From positions 1-64,000 of the forward strand of contig CACMUP010000005.1 of assembly GCA_902616905.1 (NCBI GenBank): a stretch of 64,000 nucleotides of DNA. The letters run 5' to 3'. This DNA comes from an uncultured Bacteroidota bacterium (GTDB lineage Bacteria > Bacteroidota > Bacteroidia > Flavobacteriales > Flavobacteriaceae). Below are positions 34,612 to 43,754 of this stretch, piece by piece. Every line of letters begins with the position of its first letter. Position 1 is the stretch's first letter. The position numbers were made by a program, and so were the translations under genes. The notes beneath the pieces are model-generated. The model saw only the letters and a list, made by a program, of their open reading frames with translations, was not told where the DNA came from and did not search any database.

Positions 34612-36036
34612 TTAAATAAAATCTTCTTTTTGAAATCCAATTAGAAATAATTTTTTTTTTGCACGAGTTATAGCTGTGTAAAGCCATCTTAAATATTCGC
34701 GATTAATACCATGGGGTAAGAATGGTTTTTCTATAAAAATGTTTTCCCATTGACCTCCTTGTGATTTGTGACAAGTTAGTGCGTATGAGTACTTTACTTG
34801 TAAAGCGTTTAAGAATGGGTTTTTCTTCACTTTAGTAAATCTTTTATACTTTGATTTTTCATGTTTATAATCCTCATTAATTTTTTGATAAAGTCTGTTT
34901 CCATCTTCATAAGACAAAGACGGTGTTTCAGTGTTTAGGGTATCTAATAACAAAACTGTTTCAAATGGTAATTCATTTAGATAGTCAACTAATTTTACTT
35001 TCACCTCTGCAAACGAAAAACCATAAATATTTTTTCTAGAAGTAATAGATAAAACTTCAATAACATCTCCATTAGCGATAAATCCAGGTTTAGAATTTAC
35101 ATCTAGCCAGTAATAATTATTTTTAACAATCATTAATTGATCACCTACACAAAGTTCATCATCCAATCCAAGAATTCGCTTTCTAATGTGTTTATTAATC
35201 AAATTTGCTCTTTTATTAGAGCGAACGATAAATATAGTTTGATCAATACCAGATTTATCAAAACACGTTTCTAATGCCTCAAAAACATCTAAAAATCCAT
35301 CTGTTGTTGATTTGATATCATCTAAATTTTTAATATCAAACTGAAATTGATCATTAATATCAGATTGTATATGCAGACGTAATTGGTTTGCATTAAATAA
35401 AATTCCAGAATCATTTTTTTGCCTTATTACATCATTTAATTCTACTTCAAAAACTTTATTAAAATGATATTGTCCTAATCTTTTTGAATCAAGTGCTGGA
35501 CTTACACTAAGATTTACAGGAGGTAATTGAACAGGATCACCAACAAAAATTAGTTTACAGATATTGCCTGTTGTAACATATTGTATTAAGTCATATAAAA
35601 GAGACATATTTTCAAAAAGATTTCCATTTTTGGGTTGGTCACCAATCATTGATGCCTCGTCCACAATAAAAATTGTTTTATTTTGCTTGTTTGGTTTCAA
35701 TTGAAATATCACATTACCCGAGTTTTCTGTTTTTGGATAATAAATTTGTTTATGAATTGTACAAGAAGGATAATCAGAATAAATACTCATTACTTTTGAA
35801 GCTCTTCCAGTTGGTGCTAATAAAACAGCTTTGTACCCAGCATGTTTTAGTTGTTTCACCAAAGATCCTATTAAAGTTGTCTTTCCTGTTCCAGCATATC
35901 CTTTTAACATGAAAACAGATTTAGGTTGGTTTAATATTATAAATTCAGAAATAGATCTAAACCATAAATCCTGAGAAGGAGTTGGCTCGAAGGGAAAATT
36001 TTTTAGTAATTGTAAACAAAATTTCTCTGGAGTCAT
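34612..36036 (-). CDS. RecD-like superfamily 1 DNA helicase
   Basis: A 474-residue stand-alone helicase related to RecD/Dda. Walker A LKGYAGTGKTTLIGSL (near 47), VLLAPTGRASKVM, motif II FIVDEASMIGD (near 130), FVGDPVQLPPV, and near the C-terminus SYALTCHKSQGGQWENIFI with RWLYTAITRAKKKLFLIG. It lacks the RecBCD-binding N-terminal domain and no recB or recC lies nearby, so it probably acts alone in repair or recombination. The acyltransferase follows 11 bases downstream on the same strand. Confidence 0.92.
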   Translation of the reverse strand: MTPEKFCLQLLKNFPFEPTPSQDLWFRSISEFIILNQPKSVFMLKGYAGTGKTTLIGSLVKQLKHAGYKAVLLAPTGRASKVMSIYSDYPSCTIHKQIYYPKTENSGNVIFQLKPNKQNKTIFIVDEASMIGDQPKNGNLFENMSLLYDLIQYVTTGNICKLIFVGDPVQLPPVNLSVSPALDSKRLGQYHFNKVFEVELNDVIRQKNDSGILFNANQLRLHIQSDINDQFQFDIKNLDDIKSTTDGFLDVFEALETCFDKSGIDQTIFIVRSNKRANLINKHIRKRILGLDDELCVGDQLMIVKNNYYWLDVNSKPGFIANGDVIEVLSITSRKNIYGFSFAEVKVKLVDYLNELPFETVLLLDTLNTETPSLSYEDGNRLYQKINEDYKHEKSKYKRFTKVKKNPFLNALQVKYSYALTCHKSQGGQWENIFIEKPFLPHGINREYLRWLYTAITRAKKKLFLIGFQKEDFI

Positions 36037-36094
36037 TAAAAAATATAGGCTAAATATAAATCATTTCAAAAACATTAGTGAATAAAAAAAATTG

Positions 36095-36102
36095 TAGTTT
36101 TG
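36095..36102 (+). promoter_or_regulatory. -7 promoter element for the gene at 36127
   Basis: TAGTTTTG matches TAnnTTTG exactly. Its last bases overlap an in-frame TTG at 36100, which argues that the downstream ATG at 36127 is the real start, giving a leader of about 20 bases. Confidence 0.55.
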
Positions 36103-36126
36103 TTTAAATCTAAAATCAAATTTAAG

Positions 36127-36774
36127 ATGAAACTTGGTATTCAAGCTGTTTTATGGATTGCTTCTTTGTTTTTTGCATACAAAATATATGATTCTGTGAG
36201 CGGTCCAATTAGATTCAATAAAGTAAAAAATCAACGTTACTCAAAAGTGATAAACCGAATGAAAGACATTCGTACTGCTCAGATTGCACATAAAGACGTT
36301 AAAGGTGTTTATGCAAATAATTTTGATAGCCTTGTAAAATTCATTGATGAAGGTATATTTACACTCACGGAAAAAAGAGATTCTTCATATATGGAGTATG
36401 ACCGGACCTACAGAATTGATATGCTGAGAGAAGTTATCGTTGTAGATACATTAGGATACGTGCCTGTTAAAGATTCTTTATTTAATGATACAGATAAATT
36501 TCGAAATATGGCCTTCATCCCAATCGAAGGTGTTGAAGACAGTACATTTCAAATAAAAGCTGAAGTAATAAACAAAAATGGTTACAGAGTACCTGTTTTT
36601 GAAGTTAAAATTGCTAAAAATGTCATCCTATTTGATCAAGACGAAGATTTCATAAAACAAGAAAATGAGACTGTTTCTGTGGACGGTGTGAACGGACCTG
36701 AAATCATTTTAGGGTCATTAACTAACGTAAGTACAAACGGTAATTGGCCTACAATTTTTGACTCTAATAATTAA
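36127..36774 (+). CDS. Membrane-anchored protein of unknown function
   Basis: A 215-residue protein, unrecognised. One N-terminal helix (about residues 3-20, LGIQAVLWIASLFFAYKIY) anchors it, leaving a mostly periplasmic, beta-rich domain with YSKVINRMKDIRTAQIAHK, LREVIVVDTLGYVPVKDSLF and PVFEVKIAKNVILFDQD. The helix followed by a long RMKDIRTAQ-type amphipathic segment recalls pseudopilins, but no prepilin cleavage site is seen. The start at 36127 is preferred over the TTG at 36100 because of the overlapping promoter. Its end overlaps the next gene by 17 bases, so the three genes up to rsmD form an operon. Confidence 0.75.
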   Translation: MKLGIQAVLWIASLFFAYKIYDSVSGPIRFNKVKNQRYSKVINRMKDIRTAQIAHKDVKGVYANNFDSLVKFIDEGIFTLTEKRDSSYMEYDRTYRIDMLREVIVVDTLGYVPVKDSLFNDTDKFRNMAFIPIEGVEDSTFQIKAEVINKNGYRVPVFEVKIAKNVILFDQDEDFIKQENETVSVDGVNGPEIILGSLTNVSTNGNWPTIFDSNN

Positions 36775-37537
36775 TAAACATATTCTTCCCAACGAATTAT
36801 CCATTCACTTTTTCGTGAATGGCTTTTCTTTTTGTACTAATTCCAAAGTAGATTTTACTCCTTTAAGCAGTGATACAGAGGAACTAAAAGTATCACTTAA
36901 AGAAAATTTAGAATTTTATCCGATAGATAATTTCGATATTTTCAGTGTAGTCTTTTTTCAAAGCCCATCAACCTTTGTTCCTCAAAAATTTTTTGATTCA
37001 AAAAAGTCAAAAATTTATTTGAGTTTATACAATAGAACTAAAAAGGATGATTTGGTTGCTTATGATACATTAGAGGATCAAAAACAAGTAAATGTTTATA
37101 GTTTCCAAAAAGTAATAAAAACAATCCTAGATGAAACTAAAATTCAATTTAATTATATACACTATAACACGATACTGCATAGAAAAATAATAAGTATATG
37201 TTCTTTTACTGAATTTAAATATCAATTGTTTATTCATATTCAATATGAAGCTGTTGATGTTTTTTTAGTTAAGATGAATCAAGTTGTTTTCAATAACAGA
37301 TTTTCAATTGAAAATGGTGACGAATTTTTGTATTATATCTTTTTTATAGTTGAACAATTTGATTTAAAATGTGACGATTTCGAAATAATTTTCCTGGGTA
37401 AATTTTTAGATTATAACAGATACTATGACCTTACCTCTCGATTCCATAAATATTATAAATTTATTGAAAATGATTCTGAAATTATCATAGACCAATCTAA
37501 GCATCATGCTCCCTATCTAGCAAACTATTCAGGATAA
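36758..37537 (+). CDS. DUF3822-like protein
   Basis: A 259-residue protein of unknown function resembling the DUF3822 family of Bacteroidota, recognisable from NELSIHFFVNGFSFCT near its start and by its position directly before rsmD, which I recall as conserved. The fold may be actin/ASKHA-like, but that is uncertain. The start appears to be the TTG at 36758, inside the preceding gene; no earlier ATG is available and later ATGs would remove the conserved N-terminus. Its last base is the first base of rsmD (stop TAATG overlap). Confidence 0.75.
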   Translation: MTLIINKHILPNELSIHFFVNGFSFCTNSKVDFTPLSSDTEELKVSLKENLEFYPIDNFDIFSVVFFQSPSTFVPQKFFDSKKSKIYLSLYNRTKKDDLVAYDTLEDQKQVNVYSFQKVIKTILDETKIQFNYIHYNTILHRKIISICSFTEFKYQLFIHIQYEAVDVFLVKMNQVVFNNRFSIENGDEFLYYIFFIVEQFDLKCDDFEIIFLGKFLDYNRYYDLTSRFHKYYKFIENDSEIIIDQSKHHAPYLANYSG

Positions 37538-38067
37538 TGAGAATTATTTCTGGAAATCATAAAGGAAGAAAAATAGTAGTATCCAAAAAACTTCCTGTTC
37601 GTCCAACAACCGATCGTGCTAAAGAGGGAATTTTTAATGTTCTAAATCACAAAATTAGTTTTAGCGACCTAAGTGTTTTAGATTTATTTTCTGGTACAGG
37701 TAATATTAGTTATGAATTTATATCCAGGGGTTCTTTAAAAGTCACATCTATTGATAAAAATAAACGATGCGTTGATTTCATAAAAAAAACATCAAAAAAT
37801 CTAAACTTTGATTTAAAAGTTATTCATACGGATGCTATAAGTTTTTTGCAACAAAACAATTCAAAATTTAATCTAATATTTGCTGATCCTCCTTATAATA
37901 GCAGTGAAAAATTTTACCATAGAATTATCTTATTGAGTTCCCAAAATTTATTATTAAATGGTTTATTAATTATTGAACACAATAAAATTGTGAATTTTTC
38001 TAAATCACAAGGATTTTCTTATGAACGCAAATATGGAAATAATATATTTTCTTTTTTTGAATTTTAG
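37537..38067 (+). CDS. rsmD: 16S rRNA (guanine-966-N2)-methyltransferase
   Basis: A 176-residue SAM-dependent methyltransferase modifying G966 of 16S rRNA in the small subunit. MRIISGNHKGRKI, RPTTDRAKEGIFNVL, the SAM-binding LDLFSGTGNISYEFISRG (near 51) and the catalytic FADPPYN (near 115) are diagnostic. The ATG overlaps the stop of the DUF3822-like gene. It converges on rnpB, whose 3' end lies only 6 bases beyond the stop. Confidence 0.95.
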   Translation: MRIISGNHKGRKIVVSKKLPVRPTTDRAKEGIFNVLNHKISFSDLSVLDLFSGTGNISYEFISRGSLKVTSIDKNKRCVDFIKKTSKNLNFDLKVIHTDAISFLQQNNSKFNLIFADPPYNSSEKFYHRIILLSSQNLLLNGLLIIEHNKIVNFSKSQGFSYERKYGNNIFSFFEF

Positions 38068-38073
38068 TAAAAA

Positions 38074-38360
38074 GCAGGCCTGTAAGCCGGATTCTGTCAA
38101 GTCTTATCATTTATCTTGATATAAAATTACTTTTATATTCTAGCCGCCTACCCATCTACATTGAACGAGCAATTCTTTATAGTAGAACTATTTGGCGTTG
38201 CACCGCATAGAGTTTACCTGATTTCACTACAGCCAAACTGTACTTGCTTTCTGTTGCACTTGTCCGCTTCAAAAGAAGGACGGGTGTTACCCGCTATGCT
38301 GCTCTTAGGTGTCCGGACTTTCCTCTCTAGCAAAATAACTAGAGCGATAAGATGGCCTGC
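38074..38360 (-). ncRNA. rnpB: RNase P RNA (class A)
   Basis: Catalytic RNA that trims the 5' ends of tRNAs. On the minus strand the gene begins GCAGGCC and ends GGCCTGC (stem P1). The conserved core GAGGAAAGTCCGGAC lies near the 5' end, GCGGGTAACACCCG follows, and ACAGAATCCGGCTTA lies near the 3' end. At about 287 bases it is short for a class A RNA, so some peripheral stems must be reduced. It is transcribed divergently from dnaX and has an exact -7 box (TAACTTTG) 5 bases before its first base. Confidence 0.96.
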
Positions 38361-38364
38361 AAAA

Positions 38365-38372
38365 CAAAGTTA
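38365..38372 (-). promoter_or_regulatory. -7 promoter element of rnpB
   Basis: Minus strand TAACTTTG followed by TTTT and then the first base of P1 (38360). Because the RNA 5' end is known from structure, this fixes the distance from the end of the -7 box to transcription start at 5 bases and can calibrate other promoters in this window. Confidence 0.75.
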
Positions 38373-38435
38373 GCTATTTGTTAATAATTAAAATTGATTT
38401 TTTTTAATGGGATTATAAAAGCTGGTACGTATTCA

Positions 38436-38443
38436 TATCTTTG
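38436..38443 (+). promoter_or_regulatory. -7 promoter element of dnaX, abutting the start codon
   Basis: TATCTTTG matches TAnnTTTG and ends only 5 bases before the ATG at 38449. Applying the rnpB spacing puts transcription start at about 38448, so the message would be leaderless. No good -33 TTG is seen at the usual distance. Confidence 0.5.
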
Positions 38444-38448
38444 TCTAT

Positions 38449-40206
38449 ATGGAAAGTTTTATAGTTTCGGCGCTAAAATATAGACCAAAAACCTTTTCAG
38501 AAGTTATTGGTCAGGATAGTATTACAAAAACTTTAGAAAATAGTATTAAAATAAATCAACTTGCTCAAGCTCTATTATTTTGCGGACCAAGAGGAGTTGG
38601 AAAGACATCATGTGCTAGAATTCTGGCAAATATGATTAATGATAATAAAACAAATTCGTCTGATGACTTTTCATTTAATATTTTTGAATTAGACGCGGCT
38701 TCAAATAATTCTGTAGAAGACATCCGTAAAATTAACGAACAAGTTAGAATTCCACCTCAAATTGGAAGTCATAAGGTTTATATTATTGATGAAGCACACA
38801 TGCTTTCTAACTCAGCATTTAATGCTTTTTTAAAGACTCTTGAAGAACCACCAAAACATGCAATTTTTATTTTAGCAACAACAGAAAAAAATAAAATAAT
38901 ACCAACAGTATTATCAAGATGTCAAATTTATGACTTTAAAAGAATTTCAATTAAAGATATTCAATTATATCTTTCCAAAATTGCAGAAAAAAATAAGTTG
39001 TCATTCCAAGAAAATGCGATGTTTTTAATTGCTCAAAAAGCTGACGGTGCATTGAGGGATGCTTTATCTATTTTTGATAGGATGGTTAATTTTACAAATG
39101 GAAATTTGACTGAAAAAGCGGTTGCAAAAAACCTAAATCTTTTAGATCAACAAACTTACTCTGAAATTGGTAAAATGATTCTCAGTAATGATATCCATCA
39201 GTTATTAAAAAAATATGATGAATTGTTTCAAAGAGGAATAAATGATTTGCAGTTTATAAAAGGGCTTGGAAATTATTTTAGAAATTTGATGTTTGCTAAA
39301 AATAAAAAAACTCTATCTCTCCTAGAGGTATCAGAAACAATGAAGGTAAACTATTTAAATGATACTGAAAATATTTCAATAAATTATTTGATTGATGCGA
39401 TCAGTTTAGTGAATAATTGCGAAATTCAATTTAAGAAAGTGAGCAACAGAAGGGTGCATATAGAACTAACACTAATGCAACTTGCTTCTCTCCACTTTGG
39501 TGGAGAAAAAAAAAATTATATAATCCCAGCATCGAAAATTAAAAATTTTTTTTCAGACTCTGAAAGTGTTTCATTGGACCAAAAATTATCAAGTGTTGTT
39601 TCGAATATAAATGAGAATGCAAACAATTATAAAGAAAAGAATAATACAAATTATAAATCAAATAACATTATTGATTCTAATCATATTGATAATTCAAGTA
39701 GAGATAATAAAATAAAAAATGGATCTTTAAGACAAAACATTGACCCTTTTCAGCCTGTCTCAAGTTTTTCCTTATCAAGTATTGCTCTAAAGAAAGCTGC
39801 AAGTAAAATTATTGAACCAAATGAAAAAAATATAGAAAATGAGGAAACTTATAAACTAGAAACTGTTAAAAAGGATTTAAATCATTATGTTGAAAATTTA
39901 AAAACCGAAGGAAAAAAAAATATAGCATCTATATTAAGTATGAATCCTATCTCTCTTAGTGACAATTATAAGATTGTTTTTAAAGTTGCAAATGAAATGA
40001 ATCGTGTTGAAGTAAATATTGAAAAGGAAAGGTTACTTCCGTTTTTAAAAAAACGTTTAAAAAACGATAAAATTAAAATTGAAGTTGAAATATCTGAAGA
40101 TCCAAAACGAGAACAAATATACACACCAAAAGAAAAATATCAGTATCTACTTAAATTAAATCCCCAGCTCGAAGATCTAAGAAAAATATTCAATCTTGAT
40201 TTTTAG
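38449..40206 (+). CDS. dnaX: DNA polymerase III clamp-loader subunit gamma/tau
   Basis: A 585-residue clamp-loader ATPase. It begins SALKYRPKTFSEVIGQ, with Walker A CGPRGVGKTS (near 47), YIIDEAHMLS (DEAH, near 106), the SRC motif VLSRCQIYDF, then a lid domain, a collar (to about 350), a low-complexity Asn/Lys/Ser linker (about 375-455) and a C-terminal tau-like region. The four-cysteine zinc module found between Walker A and the ELDAAS segment in E. coli is absent (text reads ANMINDNKTNSSDDFSFNIF), which as far as I know is usual in flavobacteria. A leaderless message is predicted; miaE follows after 12 bases. Confidence 0.95.
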   Translation: MESFIVSALKYRPKTFSEVIGQDSITKTLENSIKINQLAQALLFCGPRGVGKTSCARILANMINDNKTNSSDDFSFNIFELDAASNNSVEDIRKINEQVRIPPQIGSHKVYIIDEAHMLSNSAFNAFLKTLEEPPKHAIFILATTEKNKIIPTVLSRCQIYDFKRISIKDIQLYLSKIAEKNKLSFQENAMFLIAQKADGALRDALSIFDRMVNFTNGNLTEKAVAKNLNLLDQQTYSEIGKMILSNDIHQLLKKYDELFQRGINDLQFIKGLGNYFRNLMFAKNKKTLSLLEVSETMKVNYLNDTENISINYLIDAISLVNNCEIQFKKVSNRRVHIELTLMQLASLHFGGEKKNYIIPASKIKNFFSDSESVSLDQKLSSVVSNINENANNYKEKNNTNYKSNNIIDSNHIDNSSRDNKIKNGSLRQNIDPFQPVSSFSLSSIALKKAASKIIEPNEKNIENEETYKLETVKKDLNHYVENLKTEGKKNIASILSMNPISLSDNYKIVFKVANEMNRVEVNIEKERLLPFLKKRLKNDKIKIEVEISEDPKREQIYTPKEKYQYLLKLNPQLEDLRKIFNLDF

Positions 40207-40218
40207 TATAAATAAATT

Positions 40219-40803
40219 ATGTTAGGCTTAAAACTTCCATCCGACCCAAAATGGGTAGACATTGCTAAGAAAAATATAGAAGAGATTTTAACTGACCACG
40301 CATACTGCGAACAAAAAGCGGCTAGCTATGCTATCTCATTAATTATTAGTTTTCCAGAAAAAAAAGATCTTGTTTTAGCAATGATTGATTTAGCTCAAGA
40401 AGAAATGAGTCACTTCAAAATGGTACATGAAATTATATTAAAAAAAGGATATAATTTAGGAAGAGAAAGAAAAGACGAATATGTTTTGAAAATTAATTCT
40501 TTCTTTCCAAAAGGTGGTTCCAGGATTGATCATTTAGTGAATAAACTTTTATGTGCCGCATTGATTGAAGCAAGGAGTTGTGAGCGTTTTCGAATATTAT
40601 CAGAAAAATTAAAAGATAAGGATCTAAAAGTTTTTTATCGAAAACTAATGATTAGTGAAGCACATCATTACACTCTTTTCTTAAAGTTAGCGAGAAAATA
40701 TTCTGATAAAAAAGAAAAGGTAGATGCAAAATGGGAATCATTACTTGACTTCGAAGGAAAACTTATAAAAAAACTTGGAAAAAAAGAATTTATTCATGGT
40801 TGA
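40219..40803 (+). CDS. miaE: tRNA 2-methylthio-N6-isopentenyladenosine hydroxylase (MiaE-like)
   Basis: A 194-residue ferritin-like di-iron protein. Iron ligands appear as DHAYCEQKAASYA, AQEEMSHFKMVHEI (ExxH) and, in the second half, LIEARSCERF and ISEAHHYTLFLKLA (ExxH). Such enzymes hydroxylate the modified adenosine at tRNA position 37 using oxygen. It is probably transcribed with dnaX (12-base gap) and ends 5 bases from the convergent ppx stop. MiaE was first known from proteobacteria, and flavobacterial relatives carry the same annotation. Confidence 0.88.
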   Translation: MLGLKLPSDPKWVDIAKKNIEEILTDHAYCEQKAASYAISLIISFPEKKDLVLAMIDLAQEEMSHFKMVHEIILKKGYNLGRERKDEYVLKINSFFPKGGSRIDHLVNKLLCAALIEARSCERFRILSEKLKDKDLKVFYRKLMISEAHHYTLFLKLARKYSDKKEKVDAKWESLLDFEGKLIKKLGKKEFIHG

Positions 40804-40808
40804 TTTTG

Positions 40809-41696
40809 TCACTGTTTTGATTCATGATATAATTCTCTAATCATACCATCTGAGAGACCCATTTTAGGAACGTAAATTACTTTAGCTCCGCTCCAACGTA
40901 ATGTTTTTAAAAAAATTTCAGCTGCAAGAATAATTACATCTGATCTGTCAGGATTAAGACCTAATTGAATTATACGCTCTTCATATGTTAAAGAATTGAG
41001 TTTATTATATATTGAACTCATTGTAAGATAAGTTATTGGTCTGTTATCTTTTATATTTGATATTTTATGAATCTTATTTATATTTCCCCCTGTTCCAATA
41101 AGATAGATTTTTTTAAAGGCCCCGGTTTTTTTTTTAATCCATTTCTCAACTTGATTCCAAATTTGATAATCTACTGTTTTATTTAATAAACGTACAGTTC
41201 CAATTTTAAAAGAAATCGAATCAATTCTCTTGCCACCTAAAAGTATACTAAATTCTGTGCTCCCACCTCCAACATCAACATACAAGTATGTTTTTTCAAT
41301 ATCAATCTCATGAAAAACGTCTGTTTTTGAAATTATTTTTGCTTCTTTTTTTCCATCAATAATTTCAATTTTTATCCCTGTTTCAAATAATATCTTCTTC
41401 ACTATTTGGTTACCATTTTTTGAATCTCTAAGTGCTGAAGTTGCATAAGCTAAATAATTTTCTACATCATGAATATTCATCAAAATTTTAAAAGACTTTA
41501 TAGACTCCACAAGTCTTTTAATATTTCTATCTGAAATTTTACCTGAAGTAAATGAGTCTTGGCCTAAGCGAATAGGCAATCGAACTAATGAGTTTTTTAT
41601 GAATTGTGTTTGCTGCTTTGACTCTATAACATTCGAAATTAAAAGACGTACTGCATTTGATCCAATATCAATGGCAGCATATTTTCTAATTTTCAT
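40809..41696 (-). CDS. ppx: Exopolyphosphatase / pppGpp phosphatase family protein
   Basis: A 295-residue ASKHA-fold phosphatase that removes phosphate from polyphosphate or from pppGpp. KYAAIDIGSNAVRLLIS (N-terminus), YLAYATSALRDSKNG, TYLYVDVGGGSTEFSI (near 141) and LIGTGGNI are the family motifs. It is the short form with only the catalytic part. The ATG at 41696 overlaps the ppk1 stop as ATGA, so it is translationally coupled to ppk1; a TTG six bases upstream is less likely. Making and breaking polyphosphate are thus encoded in one transcript. Confidence 0.92.
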   Translation of the reverse strand: MKIRKYAAIDIGSNAVRLLISNVIESKQQTQFIKNSLVRLPIRLGQDSFTSGKISDRNIKRLVESIKSFKILMNIHDVENYLAYATSALRDSKNGNQIVKKILFETGIKIEIIDGKKEAKIISKTDVFHEIDIEKTYLYVDVGGGSTEFSILLGGKRIDSISFKIGTVRLLNKTVDYQIWNQVEKWIKKKTGAFKKIYLIGTGGNINKIHKISNIKDNRPITYLTMSSIYNKLNSLTYEERIIQLGLNPDRSDVIILAAEIFLKTLRWSGAKVIYVPKMGLSDGMIRELYHESKQ

Positions 41697-43750
41697 GAAC
41701 AAGATTTATTTCTATAATACTCAAAAATCTCAAATTGAGATCTTATGGATTTTTTATCATTTTTTATAAATTCATTTTGGCTATCCTGATTTATTTTTCT
41801 TGCTTTTATATTGTCATTCCAAATTATTTCAAAGACATCTATAATTTCTTTTTGTAGACTAGTATCATAAATCGGTGTCGCTACTTCAATTCTATTTTCA
41901 ATATTTCGAGTCATAAAATCAGCAGATGAAATAAAAACTTTTTCATCTCCACAATTATTAAATTGATATACTCTTGAATGCTCCAAAAACTTGTCTACTA
42001 CACTAATTACTTCAATATTTTCACTCATTCCTTCAACACCAGGAATTAAACAACAAATTCCACGGACAATCATTTTTATTTTCACTCCTGCATTACTTGC
42101 TTCGTAAAGCTTATCGATCATTGAGAAATTTGTTATTGCATTAAGCTTAAGTCTTATACCACTTGAGAGACCTGATTTTTGATTTTTTATTTCATTATTG
42201 ATTAGTTTAACTATAGTATTATGAGTGTAATGTGGAGAAACAATGAGGTGTTTATATTTTTTTAATTTATAATGGACTTGTAGAAAATTAAATACTTTAT
42301 TTACATCTCTAAGAATTTGTTGATTCGCGGTAAAAAGTGTATAATCAGTATATAATTTAGCAGTATCTTCATTAAGATTTCCTGTGCTTACAAACCCGAA
42401 GCGTTTTCTTTTATTATTTATTTTTTTCTCTATAACACAAATTTTAGAATGTACTTTAAGACCAGGAATACCAAAAATAAGTTCTACACCTGCAGATTCC
42501 ATTTGCTCTGCATAAATTATATTATTTGTTTCATCGAATCTTGCTTGAAGTTCAATTTGGACTAATACTTTTTTCCCATTCTTAGCCGCATTTATCAATG
42601 CCCTTGCAACATTTGAAATTTTAGATAACCTATATATGGTAATTTTAATTAATGAAACATCTGGATCAAGAGCAGCTTCCCTAAGAAACTTAACTACATA
42701 AGAAAAACTATGATAAGGAGTATATAACAAATAGTCTTTCTTTTCTATAGCTTTAAATAAACTTTTTTCTAATGAAAGTCCTGGTATTAGCAACGCATCA
42801 TTTTTTCTATAAAGTAAATGAGGTCTATTAAGTTTTGGGAAATTCATATAGTCTCTTCTATGATGATATCTTCCACCTGGGATTAAACTATCATCATTAT
42901 CAACCCTCAGAATATTTTTAATTTTATTTAAAGTATCTGAACCAATATTTTTATCATATACAAGCCGTACAGGCTCTGCTAAAATTCTTTCCTTAACACT
43001 CTCTATTATTTTATTTATATAACTTTTTGAAACATCACCTTCCATATCAAGTTCAGCATCACGAGTAACTTTTATCATGTGAGATTCTATACTATTATAA
43101 TCAATAAAATTGAATATTATGTGAAAGTGATAGCGAATTAAATCATCCAAAAACATAATGTACTGTTTATTATTTATTTCCGGTAAAACAATAAATCTTT
43201 CTAAATCTTTTGGTAATTCAATTAATGCAAATTGGCTAAAATTTTTATCAAGGGTTCCTAAATTTAATTTCACAACTAAAAAAGCTAAGTTGTCAGAAAA
43301 ATCTTGACTCTCGTCTTCATTAATCATTATAGTCATAAGAGCAGGACTTACATTTTGAATAAAATACTCTTTTAAATATGATTCATGAACTTTCAGAACT
43401 TGTTTCTCGTTTACAAAATAAATTTGCTCATCTTCTAACTTTTTTTCAATTTTTGACAAAATGTACATACTTTCTGCCTGTTGTTCAATTACTTTTTTAG
43501 TGATAGCTTTAAGTAAATCATCCGCACTCTGTCCGCCAAAAATCTTTTTCCCCGTTTTATCAGATTGTGCAATCCTTTGAACAGTTGCAAAACGAACTTG
43601 AAAAAATTCATCTAAATTATTAGAAAAAATGCCAATAAACCTTAGTCTTTCTAATAATGGAACTTTATCATTAGCTGCTTCTTGTAATACCCTTGAATTA
43701 AAATCTAACCAACTTAATTCACGATTAATATATTTTATTGATTTTTTCAT
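41693..43750 (-). CDS. ppk1: Polyphosphate kinase 1
   Basis: A 685-residue enzyme that builds polyphosphate from ATP. It begins YINRELSWLDFNSRVLQEA, and the phosphorylated histidine lies in LKVHSKICVIEKK (near residue 434). The second active-site histidine is in EHSRVYQFNN (near 590), followed by FISSADFMTRNIENRIEVATPI. Length and order are normal for PPK1. It starts 4 bases after sixA and overlaps ppx by 4 bases. Confidence 0.96.
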   Translation of the reverse strand: MKKSIKYINRELSWLDFNSRVLQEAANDKVPLLERLRFIGIFSNNLDEFFQVRFATVQRIAQSDKTGKKIFGGQSADDLLKAITKKVIEQQAESMYILSKIEKKLEDEQIYFVNEKQVLKVHESYLKEYFIQNVSPALMTIMINEDESQDFSDNLAFLVVKLNLGTLDKNFSQFALIELPKDLERFIVLPEINNKQYIMFLDDLIRYHFHIIFNFIDYNSIESHMIKVTRDAELDMEGDVSKSYINKIIESVKERILAEPVRLVYDKNIGSDTLNKIKNILRVDNDDSLIPGGRYHHRRDYMNFPKLNRPHLLYRKNDALLIPGLSLEKSLFKAIEKKDYLLYTPYHSFSYVVKFLREAALDPDVSLIKITIYRLSKISNVARALINAAKNGKKVLVQIELQARFDETNNIIYAEQMESAGVELIFGIPGLKVHSKICVIEKKINNKRKRFGFVSTGNLNEDTAKLYTDYTLFTANQQILRDVNKVFNFLQVHYKLKKYKHLIVSPHYTHNTIVKLINNEIKNQKSGLSSGIRLKLNAITNFSMIDKLYEASNAGVKIKMIVRGICCLIPGVEGMSENIEVISVVDKFLEHSRVYQFNNCGDEKVFISSADFMTRNIENRIEVATPIYDTSLQKEIIDVFEIIWNDNIKARKINQDSQNEFIKNDKKSIRSQFEIFEYYRNKSCS

Positions 43751-43754
43751 ATCA

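Noticed and set aside
38161-38373. A 70-codon open frame on the plus strand.
   Set aside because: It lies almost entirely on the antisense of RNase P RNA, whose conserved cores are unmistakable.
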